Source: Bacillus mycoides (GTDB taxonomy: Bacteria > Bacillota > Bacilli > Bacillales > Bacillaceae_G). Taken from it: DNA of 64,000 nt. The notes beneath the pieces are model-generated. The model was not told where the DNA came from, made no database searches, and was given only the letters and a program-made list of their open reading frames with translations. This document shows, piece after piece, positions 46,214 through 55,800 of this stretch (within the stretch, counting starts at the first letter, position 1; every line of letters starts with the position of its first letter). The position numbers and the translations under genes were made by a program. The stretch is from the NCBI RefSeq assembly GCF_001757995.1, contig NZ_LXLV01000009.1, positions 156,192-220,191 of the forward strand, read 5' to 3'.

Positions 46214-47311
46214 TTGACACTTGAAATATTAAATGAGTTTAACATAGAACAGTTTCAAAATGATTTAATTGGTTGGTTTGAAAAAGAACAACGTGATTTA
46301 CCATGGCGAAAAAATAAAGATCCATACCGTGTTTGGGTTTCAGAAATTATGTTACAGCAAACAAGGGTAGAGGCTGTAAAACCATATTACGCAAATTTTA
46401 TGGGGAAGTTTCCTACGCTTGAAGCGCTAGCAACTGCCGATGATGAAGAAGTATTAAAAGCATGGGAAGGCTTAGGTTATTATTCTAGAGCACGAAATTT
46501 ACATGCTGCAGTAAAAGAGGTAAAAGAAGTATACGGCGGGACAGTACCGAGCGATGTAAAGAAAATTGAAAAATTAAAAGGAGTGGGACCATATACAAAA
46601 GGTGCCATTTTAAGCATTGCATATGGCATACCAGAGCCAGCGGTTGATGGAAATGTTATGCGCGTATTATCTCGTATTTTATCAGTGTGGGATGATATTG
46701 CAAAACCGAAGACGAGAAAAGTTTTTGAAGAGATTGTGCGTGAAATTATTTCGATAGAAAATCCATCTTATTTTAACCAAGGTTTGATGGAATTAGGGGC
46801 ATTAATTTGTATACCGAAAAATCCATCTTGTTTACTTTGTCCTGTACGTGAACATTGCAGAGGGTATGCTGAAGGTGTTCAAAAAGAACTACCAGTGAAG
46901 AGTAAAGCGAAAGCACCTACAATGGTACCGCTCGTTGCAGGAGTACTTCAAACTGAAGATGGCCGTTACGTAATTAATAAACGCCCAAGTACGGGATTAC
47001 TGGCTAATATGTGGGAGTTCCCGAATATTGAACTAGGTGAAGGGATTCGTAATCAAAAACAACAGCTTACGGATTATATGAAGGAGAGTTTTGAACTCTC
47101 TGTTTCAATTGATGAATACGCGATGAATGTACAACATACTTTTACACATCGTACTTGGGATATATTTATATTTTACGGAAAAGTAACAGGTAATATTGTC
47201 GAAACGGATACATTAAAGTTTGTGTCGAAAGAAGCGTTTGAACAGCTACCTTTCTCGAAATCACATCGTACAATTTACGAAAAGTGTGTTGAGAAAATTA
47301 CAATGCAATAA
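46214..47311 (+). CDS. mutY: A/G-specific adenine glycosylase MutY
   Basis: Removes adenine mispaired with 8-oxoguanine. The 365-residue protein has [14 protein letters not shown] with the catalytic Glu nearby, the helix-hairpin-helix [18 protein letters not shown] (about 118) with the Asp in [13 protein letters not shown], and the [4Fe-4S] cysteines [17 protein letters not shown] (about 201). A C-terminal NUDIX-like recognition domain follows (about 235-365). The start is TTG with GAGGGGG. The stop TAA is also the first bases of a bcr1 repeat, which separates the gene from its terminator. Confidence 0.95.
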   Translation: MTLEILNEFNIEQFQNDLIGWFEKEQRDLPWRKNKDPYRVWVSEIMLQQTRVEAVKPYYANFMGKFPTLEALATADDEEVLKAWEGLGYYSRARNLHAAVKEVKEVYGGTVPSDVKKIEKLKGVGPYTKGAILSIAYGIPEPAVDGNVMRVLSRILSVWDDIAKPKTRKVFEEIVREIISIENPSYFNQGLMELGALICIPKNPSCLLCPVREHCRGYAEGVQKELPVKSKAKAPTMVPLVAGVLQTEDGRYVINKRPSTGLLANMWEFPNIELGEGIRNQKQQLTDYMKESFELSVSIDEYAMNVQHTFTHRTWDIFIFYGKVTGNIVETDTLKFVSKEAFEQLPFSKSHRTIYEKCVEKITMQ

Positions 47312-47463
47312 AGTGAAACTTTAATCAGTGGGGGTTTTCTTCATCCCCCACTGATTATTAGTTGAACCAATCGGGCTTTTACGGGCAGTTGATCCCTACC
47401 TAACTTCTTTGCTTTCGCTGCATTTTGAGGTGGGGGTCTTACTGCCCGTTAATGCGGGATAAA
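47308..47463 (-). repeat. bcr1 repeat, complete
   Basis: A full reverse copy flanked by ATAAA at 47308-47312 and 47459-47463. The left duplication contains the mutY stop codon. Confidence 0.93.
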
Positions 47464-47467
47464 TAAT

Positions 47468-47502
47468 AAAAACGTGTTCCAGAACTTTGGAACACGTTTT
47501 TT
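47468..47502 (+). terminator. Terminator behind mutY and bcr1
   Basis: AACGTGTTCC and GGAACACGTT with an 8-base loop and T-run. It comes after the bcr1 insertion, so mutY transcripts carry the repeat. Confidence 0.88.
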
Positions 47503-47546
47503 ATATTGAAAATAAATTTGTATTTTGAGGTTAAAAATCCACGCGT

Positions 47547-47723
47547 TTATAATCCGCCCCGTGACTCGATTTCTTTCACAACTTCTTTATAAATCGTTTG
47601 TCCCTCTACATTTAGATAAGGCATAATTTGCTGAAATGAATGATGAAAATAAGCTAATTCATCCTCTTTCCATTCATTTTTGGAAATCATAGTTAGCTCA
47701 GTCATATCACGTCCAGTATACAT
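47547..47723 (-). CDS. Hypothetical YfhS-like small protein
   Basis: 58 residues: MYTGRDMTELTMISKNEWKE, then DELAYFHHSFQQIMPYLNVE. By position between mutY and sspE and by the YTGRDMTELT start it may be the YfhS protein of Bacillus, but I hold this lightly. GGAGGTGGG lies 3-8 bases before the ATG. Too short for the supplied gene track, so its identity rests on ribosome site and composition. Confidence 0.62.
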   Translation of the reverse strand: MYTGRDMTELTMISKNEWKEDELAYFHHSFQQIMPYLNVEGQTIYKEVVKEIESRGGL

Positions 47724-47848
47724 ATTCCCACCTCCATCATATGTAGTTTGAATGAGTGATAAGAGATATATGCGTGAATTTTTAAAAAGAAAATTAAGAA
47801 TAACTTCTAAGTAAATTGGTTACATTATTGGTTGTGGAGGTGAGAAAG

Positions 47849-48241
47849 ATGAGTAAAAAACAACAAGGTTATAATAAGGCAACTTCTGGTGCTAGCATTC
47901 AAAGTACAAATGCTAGCTATGGTACAGAGTTTGCAACTGAAACGAATGTACAAGCAGTAAAACAAGCAAACGCACAATCAGAGGCACAGAAAGCACAAGC
48001 TTCTGGTGCTCAAAGTGCAAATGCTAGTTATGGTACAGAGTTTGCAACTGAAACGAATGTACAAGCAGTAAAACAAGCGAACGCACAATCAGAGGCACAG
48101 AAAGCACAAGCTTCTAGTGCTCAAAGTGCAAATGCTAGTTATGGTACAGAGTTTGCAACTGAAACAGATGTGCATTCTGTGCAAAAACAAAATGCAAAAT
48201 CAGCTGCAAAACAATCAAAATCTTCTAGCTCAAATCAGTAA
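47849..48241 (+). CDS. sspE: Gamma-type small acid-soluble spore protein SspE, expanded
   Basis: A spore core storage protein, degraded by Gpr at germination to supply amino acids. 130 residues: a start [20 protein letters not shown], then three repeats opening with [20 protein letters not shown] or a variant, and an end [12 protein letters not shown]. Each repeat carries the Gpr-type cleavage motif TEFATET. B. cereus group SspE normally has two repeats and about 93 residues, so one 37-residue unit has been added. The start at 47849 follows GGAGGTGAG; an upstream ATG lacks a ribosome site. Confidence 0.93.
   Translation: MSKKQQGYNKATSGASIQSTNASYGTEFATETNVQAVKQANAQSEAQKAQASGAQSANASYGTEFATETNVQAVKQANAQSEAQKAQASSAQSANASYGTEFATETDVHSVQKQNAKSAAKQSKSSSSNQ
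47909..48167 (+). repeat. 111-bp tandem repeat inside sspE
   Basis: Period exactly 111 bases (37 codons): the same segment starts at 47909, 48020 and 48131. Copies 1 and 2 differ at only about three positions; the third is partial. Confidence 0.92.
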
Positions 48242-48246
48242 TGAAA

Positions 48247-48281
48247 GAAAAACACTTCTCTAATTCAAGAGAAGTGTTTTC
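48247..48281 (+). terminator. Terminator of sspE
   Basis: GAAAACACTTCTCT-like arms (AACACTTCTCT / AGAGAAGTGTT) with a 6-base loop just past the stop. Confidence 0.9.
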
Positions 48282-48429
48282 TTTGTGCGCGGGTCATTGT
48301 AATGAAAAGAAAGTGAACGACATAACTTCTAATAAGTCAACAAATGTAGTCAAAGGAGAAAGAAGTTCACGATTAGAAAATATGTAATAGGAATTATAAC
48401 TGGCGAATGAATCAAAAAGGGGGTAAGTG

Positions 48430-48678
48430 ATGAACGATTTTGATAAGTTGGTAGGAGAGCAGTTGGAAACGATGGATGAGCTTTTAAAGTTACAATCACA
48501 TTTAGAGAAGTATCAGCAAATTGAAATGAGTGGAAGGGATACGTGCGATAAAAAAGAATTGCATTTTATCCGTCAAGAAATATACAGAACAGAAATAGCA
48601 TTAAAACTTTTGCATGAAAAATTTGAACAGCAAACGAATAATGTGATTCAATCTTTTGAAACCGAAAAAATAATTTAA
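48430..48678 (+). CDS. ygaB: YgaB-like protein
   Basis: An 82-residue helical, charged protein (FDKLVGEQLETMDELLKLQS; LHFIRQEIYRTEIALKLLHE) with coiled-coil character. Its place directly after sspE matches B. subtilis ygaB. The function is unknown. The ATG at 48430 follows AAAGGGGG; a GTG codon directly before it is an alternative. Confidence 0.8.
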   Translation: MNDFDKLVGEQLETMDELLKLQSHLEKYQQIEMSGRDTCDKKELHFIRQEIYRTEIALKLLHEKFEQQTNNVIQSFETEKII

Positions 48679-49003
48679 AATTAAGGGTGAGATATGTTGT
48701 TGATTTTAGGGGGAAGTCCTTTCTTAAACAGAGATGAGGGGGACTTTTCTTTTTGTTATATCTTCGTTTAATCTTCTAAAATACGTATTGCTAATTCATA
48801 GGAAATTTTCCTTTATTAAAAGGGTTGGTGATGTGGTATTCAATAATACAAACTTCATTATATTCCTCATGAAAACAAGTGTCCTATCGCTTTAGTTTTA
48901 AAATTTTGACAAAAAAGTTATAATAGAAAAAAAGTGAATGCAGTTCAAGGGGTAGTTAAGGCAACTTAAGAATGGCATTTGCAGTTGAAAGAAGGGAGCA
49001 TAT
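48679..49003. other. Intergenic region between ygaB and ygaC
   Basis: 325 AT-rich bases. An imperfect hairpin AAGTCC/GGACTT with a T-rich tail (about 48716-48750) may terminate ygaB. The rest should hold the ygaC promoter (a TATAAT near 48918). I see no further gene or repeat. Confidence 0.5.
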
Positions 49004-49534
49004 ATGGGATTTCCCAAAGAAGGAGAAAAGGTACAAATACATAGTTATAAACATAATGGCTCCATTCATAGAATGTGGGAAGAGACAACGATTTTAAAAG
49101 GGACGCAGAGTCTTGTGATCGGAGCGAATGATCGTACAGTAGTTACGGAATCAGATGGCCGAACATGGATTACTCGCGAACCTGCGATTTGTTACTTCCA
49201 TGCCAATTATTGGTTTAATGTGATTGGAATGCTGAGGGAAGAAGGAGTATATTATTATTGTAATTTAAGTTCTCCTTTTGCATATGACTCTGAAGCATTA
49301 AAGTATATTGATTACGACTTAGACATTAAAGTGTATCCAGATATGACATATACACTTTTAGATGAAGATGAGTATGAGAAGCATAGTCAAATCATGCAGT
49401 ATCCACCTGTTATTGATACTATTTTAAAACGAAATGTAGCACATTTAACACAGTGGATTCATCAAAGAAAAGGACCATTTGCACCGGATTTCGTAGATAT
49501 GTGGTACGAAAGATATTTAATGTACAGAAATTAA
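49004..49534 (+). CDS. ygaC: DUF402 family protein YgaC
   Basis: A 176-residue protein of the DUF402/nucleoside diphosphate phosphatase-like fold: [20 protein letters not shown] at the start, [19 protein letters not shown], and the conserved acidic patch [12 protein letters not shown] (about residue 107). Related proteins hydrolyse nucleotides; activity here is not shown. Order sspE-ygaB-ygaC-ygaD matches B. subtilis. GAAGGGAGC ribosome site before the ATG. Confidence 0.88.
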   Translation: MGFPKEGEKVQIHSYKHNGSIHRMWEETTILKGTQSLVIGANDRTVVTESDGRTWITREPAICYFHANYWFNVIGMLREEGVYYYCNLSSPFAYDSEALKYIDYDLDIKVYPDMTYTLLDEDEYEKHSQIMQYPPVIDTILKRNVAHLTQWIHQRKGPFAPDFVDMWYERYLMYRN

Positions 49535-49535
49535 A

Positions 49536-49568
49536 ACAAACCTGCAGGGGATTTCCCGGCAGGTTTGT
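49536..49568 (+). terminator. Terminator between ygaC and ygaD
   Basis: ACAAACCTGC and GCAGGTTTGT hairpin with an inner GGGA/TCCC pairing. Confidence 0.82.
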
Positions 49569-49588
49569 CCTATTAGAGGGGGGATTAT

Positions 49589-51349
49589 GTGCAAGGTATA
49601 AAAAGATATTTACAATTTGTTAAACCATATCGATGGCTTATTGCTATGACAATTATTATTGGTCTTGTGAAGTTTGGTATCCCGCTTATTATGCCATGGT
49701 TATTAAAGTATATTATTGATGATGTTATTCAAGGCGCGGGATCGCTTCAAGAAAAAACGTCTCAATTAATAACCGCAATTGGGATTGCTTTTTTTATTTT
49801 TGCAGTAGTAAGACCACCGATAGAATATTATCGTCAATATTTCGCGCAGCGCATTGCCAATACAATACTATACGATTTACGAAAATACATTTTTGGGCAC
49901 TTGCAAAAATTGAGCTTACGTTATTATTCGAACACAAAAACAGGGGAGCTTATTTCACGTGTAATCCATGATGTAGAACAAACGAAGGACTTTGTAATTA
50001 CTGGTCTTATGAATGTTTGGTTAGATACTGCAACAATTGTTATTGCTATTATCGTTATGTTTTCTATGAATATAAAATTAACCTTTGTTGCTTTATTAAT
50101 TTTACCTATTTATGTAGTTGCAGTGAAATATTTTTTCGGGCGCCTTCGAAAACTGACGAAAGAGCGCTCACAAGCGTTAGCAACTATGCAAGGGTATTTA
50201 CATGAACGTATTCAAGGGATGCAAGTGACACGTAGTTTTGCATTAGAAGAGTATGAAAGAGGACAGTTTGAAAAGAGAAATAATGAATTTTTAACGAAAG
50301 CACTAACTCATACGAGTTGGACGGCGAGAACATTTTCGGTAGTGAATACGTTAACGGATTTAGGGCCATTACTTGTTATTGGCTTTGCGGCGTATGAGGT
50401 AATTCAAGGGTCGTTAACACTGGGTACTATGGTTGCTTTTGTTGGATATATGGATAGTTTATATAGTCCGCTTCGTCGCCTTGTTAATTCATCTACAACA
50501 TTAACACAGTCTTTCGCCTCGATGGATCGAGTGTTTGAATTGTTGGATGAAAAATACGATATTGTTAATGTGCCAAATGCGGTGCAAACAAAAAAGTTAA
50601 ATGGTGAAATTGTATTTGATAATGTTTCGTTTCGTTATAATGCGGATGAAAAAGAAATATTGCATAATCTGTCATTAACTATGCGCCGGGGAGAGAAGGT
50701 TGCGCTTGTAGGGGCAAGTGGAGGAGGAAAGTCATCTCTTGCTAGTTTAATTCCGCGTTTTTATGATGTTTCTGAAGGTGCAGTTTATATAGATGGGATA
50801 GATGTAAGAAAGTATGATATGAGAAATTTGCGTAGTAATATTGGAATTGTACTGCAAGATAATTTATTATTTAGCGATACAATCGGTGCTAATATTTTAT
50901 ATGGCAATCCGAAAGCTACAGAGGCGGAAGTGATTTCAGCTGCCAAAGCTGCACAAATTCATGATTTTATTACAGAGTTGCCAGACGGCTATGATACTGT
51001 CGTTGGAGAACGTGGTGTGAAATTATCTGGTGGACAAAGACAGCGTGTAGCAATCGCGCGGGTTTTTCTAAAGGATCCGTCTTTACTTATATTAGATGAA
51101 GCAACGTCCGCTTTAGATTTAGAAAATGAACGATATATTCAAGATGCACTGCAAACGTTAGCTGCAGATCGGACAACAATTATCATTGCACACCGATTAG
51201 CGACGATCACGCATGTTGATACAATTATTTATGTTGAAGATGGTGAAATAAAAGAAAAGGGTTCTCATGAAGAGTTAATGAAGAAAAGGGGATTTTATTA
51301 CAATCTATATCAACTTCAGCATATAGCAGAAACAGCTCCTTTAGCGTAA
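49589..51349 (+). CDS. ygaD: ABC exporter, fused permease and ATPase (YgaD)
   Basis: A 586-residue half-transporter for lipids or drugs, active as a dimer. Six membrane segments (about 15-320) form the exporter domain. The ATPase has Walker A VGASGGGKSSLA (about 375), the signature LSGGQRQRVAIARV (about 482), Walker B LLILDEATSALD and the H-loop AHRLATI. Start GTG 49589 after GAGGGGGG. It is equivalent to YgaD by position. The substrate is unknown. Confidence 0.93.
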   Translation: MQGIKRYLQFVKPYRWLIAMTIIIGLVKFGIPLIMPWLLKYIIDDVIQGAGSLQEKTSQLITAIGIAFFIFAVVRPPIEYYRQYFAQRIANTILYDLRKYIFGHLQKLSLRYYSNTKTGELISRVIHDVEQTKDFVITGLMNVWLDTATIVIAIIVMFSMNIKLTFVALLILPIYVVAVKYFFGRLRKLTKERSQALATMQGYLHERIQGMQVTRSFALEEYERGQFEKRNNEFLTKALTHTSWTARTFSVVNTLTDLGPLLVIGFAAYEVIQGSLTLGTMVAFVGYMDSLYSPLRRLVNSSTTLTQSFASMDRVFELLDEKYDIVNVPNAVQTKKLNGEIVFDNVSFRYNADEKEILHNLSLTMRRGEKVALVGASGGGKSSLASLIPRFYDVSEGAVYIDGIDVRKYDMRNLRSNIGIVLQDNLLFSDTIGANILYGNPKATEAEVISAAKAAQIHDFITELPDGYDTVVGERGVKLSGGQRQRVAIARVFLKDPSLLILDEATSALDLENERYIQDALQTLAADRTTIIIAHRLATITHVDTIIYVEDGEIKEKGSHEELMKKRGFYYNLYQLQHIAETAPLA

Positions 51350-51364
51350 AAGGAGCTGTTTTTT
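51331..51364. terminator. Bidirectional terminator, ygaD / ygaE
   Basis: AACAGCTCCTTT and AAAGGAGCTGTT at the end of two convergent genes. Confidence 0.9.
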
Positions 51365-52451
51365 ATTCGTCTTCTTTTTTATCTTCGATTTGGAGTTCGC
51401 TTTCTGGTTTATGGTATGTGTAGAAGCTATCCACAAGTAAATCTAAATGCTCTACTTCCTCACTGTAGTTAATAATTGAAGAAATAAGAGGGAAGAGGTG
51501 TAACCATATTTTATATGCTTCCTCATCGTCCTTATTTTGATAATCCATAAAGATATCAATCAATTCTTGTTTACCTGTTTCAACTTCATCAAGCATTTCA
51601 ACGGATTGTTGTTTCTTTGCTTTACCAATAAATTTTAATAACACTTGTTCATGATAATGCGTTAATGAATCAAGTTCGTTTTGAATAGATTCCTGAAACT
51701 CTTCTGGCATATAGCGCAGTTCATTTTCAGTACGATGTAATGACTTTAACGTGCTTAAAGCGCGGCTTGTTGTCGCTAACATTTGTCTGAATAAAACGAG
51801 CTTACGAATTTTCGCGAATTGTATTTTCTTCGTGTAACTTCTTTCTTCTTTATAAAGCAAATAGTAATGATTTAGTTTAATCATTTTTTCTTTCATGCGG
51901 TCAATATCGGTTTTTAGCGTTGTAAAATCAGAAGCTTGCCTACTGTTCATACGAATCCATTTAACAATTTCCTCTGTATTATCAACGATGCGATGGTAAA
52001 GTTTCGTTTCATATTTTGGCGGCATAAATACTAAATTTACAAGCGAAGCCGCAATAATTCCAATCATAATCGTCGCGAATCGAAGTAAGGCAAAATTAAA
52101 GAAATCTTCGCCTTGATACTCCATAATGGCGATAACTGTTACTAAAGCGATTGATATTGTGTTTTCCAAGCGTAATTGTAAAGTAAGAGCAATTACTAAT
52201 ATACACGTTAATCCAATAATAAAAGGATTATGTCCAAAAGCAGCAGCAAATACGATAGCGAATACAGCACCAATTACGTTTGCTTGAATTTGCTCAAGAG
52301 CCGTTAAATATGAGCGGTATACAGACGGTTGAACAGCAAAGATAGCTGAGATTCCCGCAAATACTGGGCTCGGTAATTGAAGTAAAATACAAGCAAATAA
52401 AGCTAATGTAATGGCAATACCCGTTTTTAAAATGCGAGCACCAAGTTTCAT
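51363..52451 (-). CDS. ygaE: Aromatic acid exporter family protein YgaE
   Basis: About 362 residues. Residues 1-150 have five or six hydrophobic segments (MKLGARILKTGIAITLALFA and following), with the FAGISAIFAVQPSVYRSYLT motif of the ArAE_1/DUF939 family. The C-terminal half is a long charged helical domain. Probably an efflux protein; its substrate is unknown. I choose the ATG at 52451 because upstream residues look like spacer; a longer form starting at 52508 is possible. Confidence 0.83.
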   Translation of the reverse strand: MKLGARILKTGIAITLALFACILLQLPSPVFAGISAIFAVQPSVYRSYLTALEQIQANVIGAVFAIVFAAAFGHNPFIIGLTCILVIALTLQLRLENTISIALVTVIAIMEYQGEDFFNFALLRFATIMIGIIAASLVNLVFMPPKYETKLYHRIVDNTEEIVKWIRMNSRQASDFTTLKTDIDRMKEKMIKLNHYYLLYKEERSYTKKIQFAKIRKLVLFRQMLATTSRALSTLKSLHRTENELRYMPEEFQESIQNELDSLTHYHEQVLLKFIGKAKKQQSVEMLDEVETGKQELIDIFMDYQNKDDEEAYKIWLHLFPLISSIINYSEEVEHLDLLVDSFYTYHKPESELQIEDKKEDE

Positions 52452-52623
52452 ACCCTTATTGATATCCTTTCTCTTGTCATAATGAATGTACAACATGATA
52501 CTATACATTCATTACAATATGTTAGCAAGTGATATTTTAGTGACGTTAAAAAAGTTTAATAAATAAATTACAATCCATTTATAATTTCTCCAAATTCTCT
52601 TTAAACATCTATTCTTTAATAAA

Positions 52624-52649
52624 AAAACCTGCTGAATTTCAGCAGGTTT
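52624..52649 (-). terminator. Terminator of gltB
   Basis: AAACCTGCTGAA and AGCAGGTTT with Ts on the minus strand. The bcr1 copy lies between it and the gltB stop. Confidence 0.82.
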
Positions 52650-52696
52650 CAAATTGTTATTCTAGATTACTATGCGATGCTCGCTTCGTCAATTTT

Positions 52697-52852
52697 TTTA
52701 TCCCGCATTAACGGGCAGTAAAACTTTCACCTCAAAATTCAGGTGGAGCAAAGAAGTTAGGAGGGAGATCAACTGCCCGTAAACGCCCGATTGGTTCAAC
52801 TAATAATCAGTGGGGGATGAACAAACCCCCACTGATTAAAGTTTCACTTTAT
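52697..52852 (+). repeat. bcr1 repeat, complete
   Basis: A full forward copy flanked by TTTAT at 52697-52701 and 52848-52852. It sits between the gltB stop and its terminator. Confidence 0.93.
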
Positions 52853-52872
52853 GAAAATAAATATTGTACATA

Positions 52873-55800
52873 TCATTCAGTTGAAATAGATGGATCCGCC
52901 TGTTCTTTTTTCGGGATAATTTCATAGAAGTGAAGCTGGATATCATCTAATAATGGTGTTAACAAAGCGACTTCTTCATATTGTTCGTGCTCATTTAATA
53001 CACGAATGTAGTCTAATAATAATTCATTCACATCTTGCAAACCATTTTTACTAATTGGCTGCAATGTTACATTTGCACCTTTAGCAATTCTTCTTTTTAA
53101 AGCGTGTTCTGTTAAACCTAAGTTTGGCTCATGACGTAAATAAACAACACCACCAGTCATGCCGGCACAAATCCATGGTCCAGGATCGCCTAAAACAAGA
53201 GCGCGACCATTTGTCATATATTCAAAAGCAAATCCTTTTATATTAGAATATACTCCGATATTTCCTTGTTCTTTTTCGCGGAGTGGTTTTGTAATTCTGC
53301 CTCCAATTATCATATCTGCTCCAGAAAGGCGAATGCCAGCACGAGCATCAGCGTTACCTTGCACGTATAATGCACCTTTTTGAGCACCGTATCCAAATCC
53401 TTTTCCGACAGAACCGTTATAATATGTTCCATCTTTTCCTTTTGCTTTCGTTATATAAATGCCACCGCCAAATGAGGTTTTTCCAATTCCGTCTTGTGCG
53501 CCGCCATTTACGTGTATAAATAAGTTCTCGCTATTGTACGCGCCTAATCCGTTTCCGGGAACAGATCCGTTTGTATACTTTAATGTAAGTGGTTCAAGAT
53601 GAGTGTTTTCATATAATTTGCTACGAATACGATAACAGGACTCTAGACCGCCCATTACGCGTTGCTCTACGCCGACGCTTACTAATTCTTTTGACTGGAG
53701 AGAATTTGTTGTTTTAAATTGTTTTTCTTGTACAGATGCCGTTATTTTCACGGATGAATCTTCTATCGTTTGTATTAAATTACGTAAGTCTAATAAGTCC
53801 TTGCCTCGAGTTTGTTCTAATAAGTCTGATCGCCCGACAATATCTTGTAAGTTTGTGTAACCTAGCTGTCCTGTTAAACGTTTTAGTTCTGTACTGAAAG
53901 TAGTGAATAGGTTTAATAGCCCGGTAACTGCGCTTTCTAATTCACGTGGAACGAAACGGCGTAGTCCATGTTCTTTTGCTTGAGCTTCAGATTCAATTTG
54001 TGTTGCAATTCCGACGTGGCACGTATCGAGATGACAACCACGGCAAGTTGTACAGCCAATTGCAATCATTGATAATGTGCCAAATCCGATCCGGTTTGCT
54101 CCGAGGAGCATGATTTTTAAGGCGTCATTTACACTTCGAATACCGCCATCTGCCCAAATCTCTACTTTATGTCTCATATTTGCTTCTAGTAACGCATTGT
54201 GAGCAGCTTTAACACCAATCTCTACAGGAAGACCTACATGTTGCAATGCGTGAATACGCGCAGCGCCTGTTCCACCATCAAATCCACTAATGTTAATAAA
54301 GTCAGCGCCAGCTTTTGCGATACCAACAGCAATTGTTCCGATGTTAGGAACGACAGGAACTTTTACAGCTACTTTTGCAAGATGATTAGCCGTTTTAATT
54401 TCTGTAATCATTTGAGCCAAGTCTTCAATTGAATAAATATCATGGTTGTTAGAAGGTGAAATTAAATCCGAACCAATTGTAGCATTACGTGCTTCCGCAA
54501 TTTTGGCAGTCACTTTTGAACCAGGCAAATGTCCACCTTCACCAGGCTTTGCTCCTTGACCGATTTTAATTTCAATTAAATTTGATGAATTTAGTAGTTC
54601 AGCGTTTACTCCAAACCGGCCAGATGCAACTTGTTGTCCGCGTGTATGTGGGTACTTACCAATCATATCTTTAATTTCGCCGCCTTCACCGTTCAAACTA
54701 ATCATATTTAGCTGATCGGCAGCTTCTGCATACGCGCGAAAGGCAATTTCATTTTGAGAACCAAATGACATAGAACTAATAATAAAGGGTAAATCATGAT
54801 TGTGAATGCCGATGGACACTTCTTCAGTCGGAACTACATGCTGTGCTTGTTTTGTTTGAACAAGGTGCCGAATTGCGATGGGAGTGTTTTCTTCTAATTC
54901 ACTTAACTTGTCGCGGTAATCATCATAAGAGTTTCCTTTTGCAACATCACCAATTGCTTTCCAAATCCGTGGGAATATATGAAATGATTTTCTCATTCTA
55001 ACTTTTGGATTGTTATAATCATCAGCTCGAATTTTTGCATCTTCAGCAAGTGATTCAAGTGAAAAAGTTAAATTATTTGAACCGCAGAAGTTTGTAATTT
55101 GTAATATATTTGCGATTTCCTCATGTAATCCGATAGAGGAGAAGAGGCGACCGTAACCGCGTAATTCATGAATTCCAATTGTTGAAATTACTTTCTCTAG
55201 TCCTTTATTAAGTGCAGTATACAAATTAGCAATTGGTGCTTTTGTTTCATCATTTACCGTTGCGAACAATAAATATGGATTAATACCATCTGCCCCTAAT
55301 CCATATAGCGTGACGATATCGTGTAAGGAGCGAAGGGCACCGGAACGTATAACGAGAGAGCATTTCCGGCGTAATTTATTTTCAGTTAATGCTTGATGTA
55401 CTTTAGCAGTAACTAAATGTGGATCAATCCATAATAGTCCATTTTGATGAGATTTAGCGTCATCTAATAATAGTAGGGAAGCCCCATTTTTGACGGCTGC
55501 TATCGCTTCGGAACTAATTCGATTTAATGCGATTTGTAGAGTTTCTGATGGACTAAATGTAACAGAAATTGTAGAGACAGAGCTATGAGTAATGAATAGC
55601 TGTATAAGTTGTTCGTACGTAATCGTGTGTAAGTCTGCCGCGATAGATTGAGCTAAATTCCCTTCTAAAATAATGGGTGAAAGCATCTCGATTATAAATG
55701 GTTGTTTAGAGTTATCTAATAAACCCGGACGCTCTCCGAGTACAGTACGTGTGGAGAAGTGTTCGACTTCTCGATCACGATCGATTGCTGGATTTGTAAC

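Larger units (their letters stand above)
52509..52872. other. Intergenic region with terminator and bcr1
   Basis: 364 bases between ygaE and gltB. Contains the gltB terminator (52624-52649), the bcr1 copy (52697-52852) and the ygaE promoter region. Nothing else is seen. Confidence 0.6.

Noticed and set aside
47909-48167. Regular repeats that could suggest a CRISPR array
   Set aside because: The repeats are contiguous, in frame, 111 bases long and have no unique spacers; they are coding repeats of sspE.
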